Below, piece by piece: positions 11,053-20,529 of a DNA stretch of 64,000 nucleotides. A program made the translations under genes and the position numbers. Source of the DNA: Rhynchopus euleeides (lineage: Eukaryota; Euglenozoa; Diplonemea; Diplonemida; Diplonemidae). Every line of letters starts with the position of its first letter. Position 1 is the stretch's first letter. The notes below the pieces were generated by a model. The model saw nothing but the letters and a program-made list of their open reading frames with translations. It did not search any database and had not been told where the DNA came from. Where the stretch lies: the NCBI GenBank assembly GCA_963210315.1, contig OY723252.1, positions 1,240,001-1,304,000 on the forward strand, read 5' to 3'.

Positions 11053-11113
11053 GAACAGATGTTCACTACCGTGGCCTCCGGCGGCTGGGGGGCTCTGCCC
11101 CCCAGCCCCCCTA
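11053..11113 (+). repeat. Dispersed GC palindrome repeat, copy 3
   Basis: Same unit as at 1185-1247. About 210 bases further on, near 11322-11350, lies a GCGCGCGAAGCGCGCGC palindrome. Copy 1 has a similar palindrome at a similar distance (near 1396-1420), so the two belong to one longer repeat of roughly 300 bp. Confidence 0.8.
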
Positions 11114-11767
11114 TCTCGCGTGCCCGTCTAGTAACCAAGTCCTTGCGCTTTGACGGCCGTGGCATATCAGGGGGCAGCGTCGAAATCATGGTCCCGAAAG
11201 CCATTTTTTGGTTTCCTCCGGCACCCGACGGCGCGAGCGGGAGAGGAACCACGGAAGGAACCCAGCGCCTCACACCGTGCCCACCTAGTGGTCCACCGAT
11301 GGGAAAATTTGGCAACAACACGAGCGCGCGCGAAGCGCGCGCGAGAAAAATTGACCCCTAGTGTTTTCCCCCCTGATCCCCCCCCAAAACAGGAGCGTCA
11401 ACCCACCAAATCTCCAAAATCGAAAAGTTAGCGACAGGCCTGCACCTGTCACCCGTCGTGGGTACTGAAGTAGAAACAAAAAAATGGAAAGCCTCAAAGG
11501 GGGCCTTCGCTCTGTGTCAAAGTGTGCCGGGTTGCAGCTGATGTTGTGAGGCAGCTCACTTGTGCGCACTTTAGAGCGGAAGCTCCCCCAAGGCTGTTGT
11601 CTGTGCGCCAAAACCCAAGCAGAGCAGAGCAACTACCCACAGCCTGATGAGGAGGTTGGCCTTGCCTGCCCCCAAAGCGCTGCTCTGCTTGCAATATGTT
11701 TATCTCCCTAAAATAATGTTCTCTCATCAAAATAGCCTGCGGCCCTGCAAGATAAGAAGATTATTTA

Positions 11768-13524
11768 CAGGGGGGGGTCAAATAAACGTACTTAGTTGAA
11801 TAGTAGTACTTAGCCGAATAGTAGTACTTATTTTTTTGGGGCTCTGGGGCACGTTGGGCCGTTGAATAGTAGTACTTACTTTTCACCCTTTTTTTTGGGG
11901 AAATTTTTCGTTTTTTTTGAGATTTTCTTTTTGGAGACACACAAATCTGCAAACTTTGGGGCAAGGAATGGGGACAACGGGGTCTATTGGTGCCACTTAG
12001 GGGAACCAGGGTGCACGGGGTCCGTAGAGGGGGGAAGTGACCTACGCTCAAAGATATGTCGTGACGAAGGGAATCGGGGCATCCCCCCTCAGACACATAC
12101 GGACGGGAAACCAGCGAACCCGCAAACTCCTGCGGTCCAGAGGCATCAGAACCACTGCTGAAGACCGCAAACCCGGAAACCCGCAAACTCCTGGGGTCCA
12201 GAGGCGTCAAAATCACTGCTGAAGAGCGGCGCGCATTAAACGACTCCTCATCTACGGCGTCCGCAGTCCCTACCACCAACGAGAAGATGTGGACGGATGG
12301 CCCCAGACACACCTCACCATAGATGTAGCCTTCGAGGACCAGCTGAGCCCACCCCCCACCCCCCGCAGCCCCCTTCCCTGACGTTGTTTGACATTCTCTC
12401 CTGTTGTGCAGCACTGATCAACACACGCCCGCAAACCCGCAATCCAACTGCCCAGATTTCACCATCCACCAACAGAGCCAATAGCTTCGGCTGGTGTCCG
12501 ACATAATGATGACGTCCGATGCTTTCATGTGCCTCCTGCTGATGGAATGCCTCCTGTTCAAGATATTCGAGGATGGGCCACCGCCATGCGCTCCCCGGCC
12601 TTCCTTCAACCAACTGGCCCGGGCCAGGGCACGCTGGTAGCCGAGCGCTTGCGGGATATGGGGTACGTGCTGAAGGTGTCGGGTGAGGAGGACGGGTTCG
12701 TGAAGAGCTCCCTTTGTCCGGACCTCACCTTCGCACCAAGCACAGAAACATCCCCTGAGGCTGGTGGTGCGGACCTTGAACCTGGGTTGGACGGGAAGGC
12801 AAAAGAGAGCACAGAGAAGCAGTCCACCCAAAAGAAAGTTGTGTCTCAGCCAACCCAACAGTCAAGCATCTTGGCATGGGCGAAGCCGGTTCGTGTGAAC
12901 TCTCTCACACAGACACAGCCTTCCCAGTCCTCCCAGTCCTCCGAAAAGAAGCGCGCAGCGTCCCCGACCACCCAGACTCCCAACAAACACCGCAGGCTCT
13001 GCAAAGGGTGTAGGAAGCCTGGGCACAACATGCAGACTTGCCCCAGCAAGCCCAAGAACTTGAAGAAGAAGTAAGTTGGGGCGTGCTGGTTGTGGCTTGT
13101 CTTTTTCACATCTTTTTTTTAAGCATCAACGCACCAACCAACCACCGACAGTGAAGCTGACAGCTCTGATGAACTGTGTACGCTTTCACTAACTCAACAA
13201 GAATGTCAACCAGGGGGGGGGGGCAATACAAATCAAAACGGTACGAAACCAAATGAGGGGCGAGTGGTAGGACGAGAACAGAGCGGATACTCGACCGGAA
13301 GGCAGAAGAAGTGAGAGACGGACGACAGCAGTGACCAGCGCGCCCCTGGTGGACCAAACAGCCCCGCAGAGCCCCTGCAAACAGCGTTTTTAGGAAAAGT
13401 TGAATAGACGTACTTAGTACGTCTATTCGCTCGCAAACTATTTATTAATTTTCTGGCGAGGTCGATTTAGGCCCGCGCGTTCGCCGAATAGTAGTACTAA
13501 GTACGTTTATTTGACCCCCCCCTG
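11768..13524. mobile_element. Internally deleted pogo-type element
   Basis: TIRs read CAGGGGGGGGTCAAATAAACG and are flanked by TA (11766-11767 and 13525-13526). Subterminal copies of GAATAGTAGTACTTA follow inside both ends. From about 12140 to 13325 the sequence matches 21180-24990 of the protease-transposase element except for a 2617-bp internal deletion at 12640. The left 370 bp differ from the larger copy, so the two are mosaics. It is non-autonomous. Confidence 0.85.
12506..13074 (+). pseudogene. Deleted copy of the Ulp1-DDE transposase gene
   Basis: The first 45 codons match the start of the larger gene (ATG at 12506 corresponds to 21546). Then 2617 bases are missing and the sequence resumes at the C-terminal tail. 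The deletion removes the whole Ulp1 domain, the HTH and the DDE domain and changes the frame. The tail is still open from about 12529 and keeps the Ser/Thr-rich linker and the zinc knuckle CKGCRKPGHNMQTC at 13003-13044. The breakpoint shows only about two bases of shared sequence. A short product with a DNA- or RNA-binding knuckle could still be made, but nothing shows that it is. Confidence 0.8.
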
Positions 13525-14232
13525 TAATCCTCCACCAGCACAACGTTGAAAACGTGCAGTAGATTTTTCGAACCCCATAAAGTTAGATTATTTGACGGTA
13601 AAATAATGTTGACTCTCCTTCACGCAAGTTCCTTGCAAGCTGTTAAGAAAAGCTGGCATTATTGCCTCACAGGGGAAATCACCTAAAATAAAAGTCGGCC
13701 AAAATAAAACAATGTCTTTAGGCAGGTCGAAACAATCAAAATTACTTCACTGTAAACCTATGCGTGATCTGGGGTCCCTGCAGTACAACAAATCTGCACA
13801 TTATTTTACTGTAAAATAATCTAACTTTATGGGGTTCGAAAAATCCGCTGCACGTTTCAACGTTGTGCTGGTGGAGGATTAAATAATCTTCTTATCTTGC
13901 AGGGACTTAGGGGGTCTTCGCTGGTCGACAAACTTCGACAAACTTCGTCGTTCGTCACATAATTAGGAAAACGAGTGTTTCAGGGGGTTTTTCACCGAAG
14001 ACGGCAGTGTTCTGACGACGACGACAGGGGTCTTCGACAAAAACTTCGTCAGCGAAGACCCCCCCCCCCCAATAATGAATTAAAAACCGGTTTTTCGGGG
14101 ATTCTCGCTGTTCGTCACCTGTCGTCAAATTTCGACAAAATTCGACAATTTTCACCTAAACCGACGGAAAATGCACCAAAATGCACCACCCACAGCCTGG
14201 GTCGGCCCAGGGTCTGGACACCACTCCAGGAC

Positions 14233-15356
14233 CCGGCCCAGTACGGGCGAGATCGGCCCATAGCCGGCCCAGCACTGCCGAGATCGGCCCATGTCCGGCC
14301 CAGTACGGGCGAGATCGGCCCATAGCCGGCCCAGTACGGGCGAGATCGGCCCATAGCCGTCCCAGCACTGCCGAGATCGGCCCATAGCCGGCCCAGCACT
14401 GCCGAGATCGGCCCATGTCCGGCCCAGTACGGGCGAGATCGGCCCATAGCCGGCCCAGCACTGCCGAGATCGGCCCATAGCCGGCCCAGTACGGGCGAGA
14501 TCGGCCCATAGCCGGCCCAGCACTGCCGAGATCGGCCCATGTCCGGCCCAGCACTGCCGAGATCGGCCCATAGCCGGCCCAGTACGGGCGAGATGGGCCC
14601 ATAGCCGGCCCAGTACGGGCGAGATCGGCCCATGTCCGGCCCAGTACGGCCGAGATCGGCCCGTAGCCGGCCCAGCACTGCCGAGATCGGCCCATAGCCG
14701 GCCCAGTACGGGCGAGATCGGCCCATAGCCGTCCCAGCACTGCCGAGATCGGCCCATAGCCGGCCCAGTACGGGCGAGATCGGCCCATAGCCGGCCCAGC
14801 ACTGCCGAGATCGGCCCATGTCCGGCCCAGCACTGCCGAGATCGGCCCATAGCCGGCCCAGTACGGGCGAGATCGGCCCATGTCCGGCCCAGTACGGCCG
14901 AGATCGGCCCGTAGCCGGCCCAGCACTGCCGAGATCGGCCCATAGCCGGCCCAGTACGGGCGAGATCGGCCCATAGCCGTCCCAGCACTGCCGAGATCGG
15001 CCCATAGCCGGCCCAGTACGGGCGAGATCGGCCCATAGCCGGCCCAGCACTGCCGAGATCGGCCCATAGCCGGCCCAGTACGTGCGAGATCGGCCCGTAG
15101 CCGGCCCAGCACTGCCGAGATCGGCCCATGTCCGGCCCAGTACGTGCGAGATCGGCCCATAGCCGGCCCAGTACGGGCGAGATCGGCCCATGTCCGGCCC
15201 AGTACGGGCGAGATCGGCCCATAGCCGGCCCAGCACTGCCGAGATCGGCCCATAGCCGGCCCAGTACGTGCGAGATCGGCCCATAGCCGGCCCAGTACTG
15301 CCGAGATCGGCCCATGTCCGGCCCAGTACGGGCGAGATCGGCCCATAGCCGGCCTA
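14233..15356. repeat. 31-bp satellite array 1, about 36 units
   Basis: The unit is GATCGGCCCAT plus AGCCGG or GTCCGG, then CCCAGTACGGGCGA or CCCAGCACTGCCGA. The two variants at each position are mixed in an irregular order. Because 31 is not a multiple of 3 and the unit lacks stops, three frames on one strand stay open and give spurious proteins of nearly 400 residues. One unit of array-2 type precedes it at about 14198-14230. Confidence 0.95.
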
Positions 15357-15570
15357 GTCGTAGGATGCTGAACGAAGACAGCCAGCAGGCGCTGCTCTTC
15401 GATGACTACTCCACAGAGACGAAGATCACGACACTCGTGGTCACAGACGTGCAGGCCTCGACCCTCTGCTTGGAGAAGTCTTTCGAGGGAATGCGGAAGG
15501 CGCTAGAAATCCACAACCATGTGATCCGGAAGTGCATTGCGGGCATGGCGGGTATGAGGCAGGACATCGT
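15357..15570 (+). pseudogene. Captured fragment of a class III adenylate/guanylate cyclase
   Basis: Between arrays 1 and 2 one frame reads TKITTLVVTDVQASTLCLEK, then SFEGMRKALEIHNHVIRKCI. This matches the start of the class III cyclase catalytic domain, where a strand ending in F-T-D-I/V carries the first metal-binding Asp, followed by S-T and the helix before the H-N motif. The phrasing is close to receptor cyclases of trypanosomatids. Only about 70 codons are present, ending in array 2 without the second Asp or the rest of the domain. The frame runs open into the arrays on both sides only because they lack stops. Best read as a host exon caught by the element. Confidence 0.65.
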
Positions 15571-16411
15571 CAGTGTCTGGACAGCACTCCTGGGCTCGGC
15601 CCAGGGACTGGACATCACTCCCTGGCTCGGCCCAGTGTCTGGACACCACTCCCTGGCTCGGCCCAGGGACTGGACAGCACTCCTGAGCTCGGCCCAGTGT
15701 CTGGACAGCACTCCTGGGCTCGGCCCAGGGTCTGGACACCACTCCCTGGCTCGGCCCAGGGTCTGGACATCACGCCCTGGCTCGGCCCAGTGTGGACAGC
15801 ACTCCTGGGCTCGGCCCAGGGTCTGGACATCACTCCTGGGCTCGGCCCAGTGTCTGGACACCACTCCCTGGCTCGGCCCAGTGTCTGGACATCACTCCTG
15901 GGCTCGGCCCAGTGTCTGGACACCACTCCCTGGCTCGTCCCAGTGTCTGGACATCACTCCTGGGCTCGGCCCAGTGTCTGGACACCACTCCCTGGCTCGG
16001 CCCAGTGTCTGGACATCACTCCTGGGCTCGGCCCAGTGTCTGGACACCACTCCCTGGCTCGGCCCAGGGTCTGGACATCACTCCTGGGCTCGGCCCAGTG
16101 TCTGGACAGCACTCCTGGGCTCGGCCCAGGGTCTGGACACCACTCCCTGGCTCGGCCCAGGGTCTGGACATCACTCCTGGGCTCGGCCCAGTGTCTGGAC
16201 AGCACTCCTGGGCTCGGCCCAGGGTCTGGACACCACTCCCTGGCTCGGCCCAGGGTCTGGACATCACTCCTGGGCTCGGCCCAGTGTCTGGACACCACTC
16301 CCTGGCTCGGCCCAGGGTCTGGACATCACTCCTGGGCTCGGCCCAGTGTCTGGACAGCACTCCTGGGCTCGGCCCAGTGTCTGGACACGACTCGTCGGCT
16401 CGGCCCAGTGG
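15571..16411. repeat. 31-bp satellite array 2, about 27 units
   Basis: The unit is GGCTCGGCCCAG(T/G)GTCTGGACA(C/T/G)CACT followed by CCCT or CCTG. One unit near 15783 is shortened. Alternation of CACC...CCCT and CATC...CCTG types makes a partial two-unit higher-order pattern. All frames are open, so the long frames here are not genes. Confidence 0.95.
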
Positions 16412-16445
16412 GTCGAGCCCAGGAGTGATGTCCAGACACTGTCTG
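16412..16445 (-). repeat. Inverted terminal unit of array 2
   Basis: The last unit of the array is in reverse orientation (CGAGCCCAGGAGTGATGTCC onward is the complement of an array-2 unit), making a local palindrome at the array edge. Confidence 0.8.
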
Positions 16446-17130
16446 GACGGGAAGCTCCCCGCAGTGAGTGGTCGGGGGCCGTGGCCACGACCTCGGGGTG
16501 ATGTCCAGCCGAGCAGAACGTGGCACCCGGAGTACCGAGTGTTTGCTCCACTCAGAGGGGGTTCGATGCAGGACCCCTTCCCAGTCATGATCTCCTCAGT
16601 GCCTCCATCGATCCCCTCCGTCAGGGATCTTGCTGTGTGTAACATTAGCACAAGACCTAAACCCGCATCGCGTACCCATCCTTCGAAACCGTGCGATGTG
16701 CAATGTTGTGTTCATGTAGCTAGCTCGGAGAGTGTCTTAGCGAGCCCGCAAGGCTAGCTATATTTGCACCGTCCAACCAAATCTTGCTCAGCTTCGACTT
16801 GGCGCCGAGAGAGTTACGAGCGCTGCCCATAGAATCAGGTGTGCCGGGCGTGTGTGTCTTTATCAACACACGCAGACTCCTGCATACAGTAGACGGCCTA
16901 CAGGCGAGGCGGAGTGTGACCTACTGTTGGGGGTGGTGAACTGGTCTGCGACGTCATCCTGCTGGTGTGCGACGTCTCCACCTCCTGCGGCACAGGGGGC
17001 CTTGTGATCTGGAGCGCTGGGGCAGCGCGGTGCAATGTCGGAGTGCGGACGGGCCAAGTCCCCCTGCTCCTGTGCATGCAGCGCAGATTGCTTGTTGCTG
17101 CGGTCCAGACAGCGGGCCGAGACCGGATGT
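16446..17130. other. Spacer between arrays 2 and 3, nothing recognised
   Basis: Short frames on both strands, with no domain and no clear similarity elsewhere in the window. Confidence 0.5.
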
Positions 17131-18531
17131 GATGTCGGCCCACCCTCGGGACATCACTGCCTGGCTCGGCCCACCCTCTGGACAGGACTGCGTGGCTCGG
17201 CCCATTCTCGGGACAGCACTGCCTAGCTCGGCCCACCCTCGGGACAGCACTGTCTGGCTCGGCCCGTTCTCGGGACAGCACTGCCTAGCTCGGCCCACCC
17301 TCGGGACAGCACTGTCTGGCTCGGCCCGTTCTCGGGACAGCACTGTCTGGCTCGGCCCATTCTCGGGACAGGACTGCGTGGCTCGGCCCATTCTCGGGAC
17401 AGCACTGCCTAGCTCGGCCCACCCTCGGGACAGCACTGTCTGGCTCGGCCCGTTCTCGGGACAGCACTGTCTGGCTCGGCCCATTCTCGGGACAGCACTG
17501 TCTGGCTCGGCCCACCCTTGGGACAGCACTGCCTGGCTCGGCCCATTCTCGGGACAGCACTGCCTAGCTCGGCCCACCCTCGGGACAGCACTGTCTGGCT
17601 CGGCCCGTTCTCGGGACAGCACTGTCTGGCTCGGCCCATTCTCGGGACAGGACTGCGTGGCTCGGCCCATTCTCGGGACAGCACTGCCTAGCTCGGCCCA
17701 CCCTCGGGACAGCACTGTCTGGCTCGGCCCGTTCTCGGGACAGCACTGTCTGGCTCGGCCCATTCTCGGGACAGCACTGTCTGGCTCGGCCCACCCTTGG
17801 GACAGCACTGCCTGGCTCGGCCCATTCTCGGGACAGCACTGCCTAGCTCGGCCCACCCTCGGGACAGCACTGTCTGGCTCGGCCCATTCTCGGGACAGCA
17901 CTGCCTGGCTCGGCCCATTCTCGGGACAGCACTGCCTAGCTCGGCCCACCCTCGGGACAGCACTGTCTGGCTCGGCCCGTTCTCGGGACAGCACTGTCTG
18001 GCTCGGCCCATTCTCGGGACAGCACTGCCTGGCTCGGCCCATTCTCGGGACAGCACTGCCTAGCTCGGCCCACCCTCGGGACAGCACTGTCTGGCTCGGC
18101 CCGTTCTCGGGACAGCACTGTCTGGCTCGGCCCACCCTTGGGACAGCACTGCCTGGCTCGGCCCATTCTCGGGACAGCACTGCCTAGCTCGGCCCACCCT
18201 CGGGACAGCACTGTCTGGCTCGGCCCGTTCTCGGGACAGCACTGTCTGGCTCGGCCCATTCTCGGGACAGCACTGTCTGGCTCGGCCCATTCTCGGGACA
18301 GCACTGTCTGGCTCGGCCCACCCTTGGGACAGCACTGCCTGGCTCGGCCCATTCTCGGGACAGCACTGTCTGGCTCGGCCCGTTCTCGGGACAGCACTGT
18401 CTGGCTCGGCCCACCCTTGGGACAGCACTGCCTGGCTCGGCCCATTCTCGGGACATCACTGTCTGGCTCGGCCCACCCTTGGGACAGCACTGTCTGGCTC
18501 GGCCCGTTCTCGGGACAGCACTGCCTGGCTC
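17131..18531. repeat. 31-bp satellite array 3, about 45 units
   Basis: The unit is GCTCGGCCCA(TTC/CCC/CGTTC-type)TCGGGACAGCACTG followed by TCTG or CCTG/CCTA. Subtypes recur in order: the block 17285-17560 is repeated at 17564-17839, a 279-bp (nine-unit) higher-order duplication. The core G-x-TCGGCCCAT and CAGCACTGCC is shared with array 1, and CTCGGCCCA with GGACAGCACT is shared with array 2. All three therefore descend from one 31-bp unit. Confidence 0.95.
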
Positions 18532-18907
18532 CGCTTCGTGCCAGCACGAGCACTAGCCGTTGCTCCTGCATTGCCCCAGGCGGCCAGCTCCCATCTTGGC
18601 TTGGCCCAGGATGACAGGTTGATCTCAATGTTTACCCGTGACACGGGCCCCGCCGTGCCTTCTCGTCCTGTGAGGGCTGAACAATGCACAGGGACCGCTC
18701 GACATTATTTTTTGGGTCCAAATGCGTGCTCCCAGCTAGGGGCCACCCAACTCCCCGCCCTTTTTTTTGCCTCCGATTTGGCCCATTTTCGGCCCATTTT
18801 GCCCTGCACCAGCCTGCACTTTTTTGCACCGGCTAGCGAAGACCCCCTTAGGCTATTTTGATGAGAGAACATTATTTCAGGGAGATAAAACAACCTATTG
18901 CACAAAA

Positions 18908-19122
18908 AATAATCTTCACATTATTTTACGCGGAGGGGGGCCTGCTACTACATAAAGTAATCACACCTCAACTCGCTTCGCTCGTTAAGGTGACTTCCAC
19001 ATGTCGCCTCGCTTCGCTCGGCAACATGACTTCAATTTTACGCTCGCTTCGCTCGCGTAAAATAATGTTACTTTATGTAGCAGGCCCCCCTCCGCGTAAA
19101 ATAATGTGAAGATTATTTCAGT
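18908..19122. repeat. Foldback element, about 50-bp arms
   Basis: ATAATCTTCACATTATTTTA and the following CGCGGAGGGGGGCCTGCTAC at the left pair with 19067-19122. The loop holds three copies of CTCGCTTCGCTCG. There is no coding content. Confidence 0.8.
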
Positions 19123-19219
19123 ACAATAAATAGCTATTTTTATCTTTTTTGACACTGACACACAGGACCCCCCGCTGCAGCATTTCCTCCAAACTGTACA
19201 AAATCAAAAAAAACACACT

Positions 19220-19328
19220 GGGGGCCCTCGCTACCAAGTGTGACTGAGTGAGAAAAAGTGAGAAGTCAGCCATGTTTGGCTGAAAACTGACGACTCGTGA
19301 CTCACAGTGACTCGTAGCGAGGGCCCCC
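19220..19328. mobile_element. 109-bp MITE, copy 1
   Basis: TIR GGGGGCCCTCGCTAC, 3-bp duplication ACT (19217-19219 and 19329-19331). Copies 2 and 3 (42248-42356 and 48148-48256) have the same length and are nearly identical. The interior is largely self-complementary. Confidence 0.95.
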
Positions 19329-19331
19329 ACT

Positions 19332-20520
19332 GGCACAACAGAGTTTGCGTTAGTATACAGCACCGAATACAACCCAGCGCCTGACGCCAAGCCACGGGGC
19401 AACACAATGTTGGTGCACCACCAGGCAGCACGCAGCAACAGTGACTCGGGGAGAGGGGGGGGGGGGTAGTGAAATAGAAGTAGAAGGGATCACAAGAATG
19501 ATCACCCTTCACCCGTTATGCAGGTTGTGTCTGAAATCCAGTGTTGGGGAGAGGGGGGGTTTGAGGGGGGTTGGGGAGAGGGGGGGGGGGGGGCAGTGTG
19601 ATCAATAAAGCCTGAGACGTTGTGTGAGTGGAGTCGAAGGGTCGAAGTGGGTGGCACAGACTTGGCCTGTGTTGTTCCCCGCCCTGCCGTGCTGCCGAAG
19701 GGGGCTCTGGTGAGGGGTAGAGGAGGGGGGCGGGGGTGGGGATGGGGGCGGGGGGGGGAGGGAATGTCTCTGAAGAACGGCGGGGTGTGGGTTGTAGGCC
19801 ATTCACACCCTCAGTGTCAGAACTGAGGGGGTTGGGGGCCAGCTCAAGTATGCCTGGGACTTTGGCCTTTTTGGGCCCAAAAAGGGGTCGGGATTCCACT
19901 TTTTCTCCAAGGGTTTTTCGGGGGGGAAATGTCGCGCAATCCCCCTCGCGGGCAAGAAAATCCCCCCATCCCCACCACACAACCAGTGTGAGTGTGGTGT
20001 GTGGGTATTGGGCGCCCTGTGTGATGAGAGATAGTGGCAACACAACAGCAACATGCCAGGCAAGGGGTGCCAAAAATGGGTTTTCGGGGCGTTATTGTAA
20101 CGACCCCTTCCTATGCCCAGTGGCACAAGCTCAAGGATTTGGTTGCTCGACATACGGGGGGTCTGGGGGGCGGAGCCCCCCAGCCGCCGGAGGCCACGGT
20201 ATTGTTGGCTGCGTCCTCCTGAGGCTACTGAGAGTGGTCTGGGTCCCATTCGCTGATGTGAACCCAAAGGACTTGGCTATAAGACAGGCACACGCTCCAG
20301 CCTAGTGGTACAGGGGGGTCTGGGGGGCGGAGCCCCCCAGCCGCCGGAGGCCACGGTAGTGAACGCCTGGCTCTTGACTGGGGAACAACGCCGGGTTTTG
20401 GCTGGAACAACCGAAAAAGGGGCGGGTGTCCGGAGGATTCATCCTCATCCCCCACTAGAATACCACCTGCCCCCGAAAAACTTCACCCAGAAAACCTGTG
20501 GGGAAAAAATCCCACCTTAA
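19332..20520. other. No gene seen; repeats only
   Basis: Contains a copy of the SINE-like repeat (19461-19545) and two GC palindromes on the minus strand (20155-20203 and 20311-20364). G-runs dominate 19550-19760. Confidence 0.5.
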
Positions 20521-20529
20521 CCCTTTAGA

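Larger units (their letters stand above)
13910..18847. mobile_element. 4.9-kb TIR element carrying three 31-bp satellite arrays
   Basis: The ends read GGGGGTCTTCGCT-GG and, inverted, GGGGGTCTTCGCT-AG. TTA flanks both sides (13907-13909 and 18848-18850). With the insert and one TTA removed, the host arm has the same length as its inverted partner, so the 3-bp duplication is real. The ends match those of the 109-bp MITE (GGGGGCCCTCGCTAC), which also makes 3-bp duplications, so both belong to one family. Inside are three arrays of related 31-bp units and a cyclase exon. No transposase is visible. A 3-bp TTA duplication suits PIF/Harbinger or CMC-type elements; which one is unclear. Confidence 0.85.
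11691..18902. mobile_element. Foldback element with both arms interrupted
   Basis: Left arm is 11691-11767 plus 13525-13610; right arm is 13800-13906 plus 18848-18902. Joined in each case across its insertion, the arms are inverted copies, for instance GATGAGAGAACATTATTT (right) against AAAATAATGTTCTCTCATC (left), and AACCCCATAAAGTTAGATTATT (left) against its complement on the right. The core between the arms (13610-13800) is non-coding. Because each arm supplies the empty site of the other, the TA and TTA duplications of the two inserts can be read directly. Confidence 0.85.

Noticed and set aside
14115-15346. Three long overlapping minus-strand frames of nearly 400 codons
   Set aside because: They are translations of the 31-bp satellite in all three frames; the period is not a multiple of three and the unit lacks stops.
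15532-16757. Long plus-strand frames with WARPSVW-type repeats
   Set aside because: Products of satellite array 2, open in every frame; only the short cyclase-like part before it has protein character.
14233-18531. CRISPR array
   Set aside because: Repeats are directly tandem with no unique spacers, and the context is eukaryotic transposon DNA.
16954-18628. Long frames on both strands over array 3
   Set aside because: Same cause: a stop-free 31-bp satellite.
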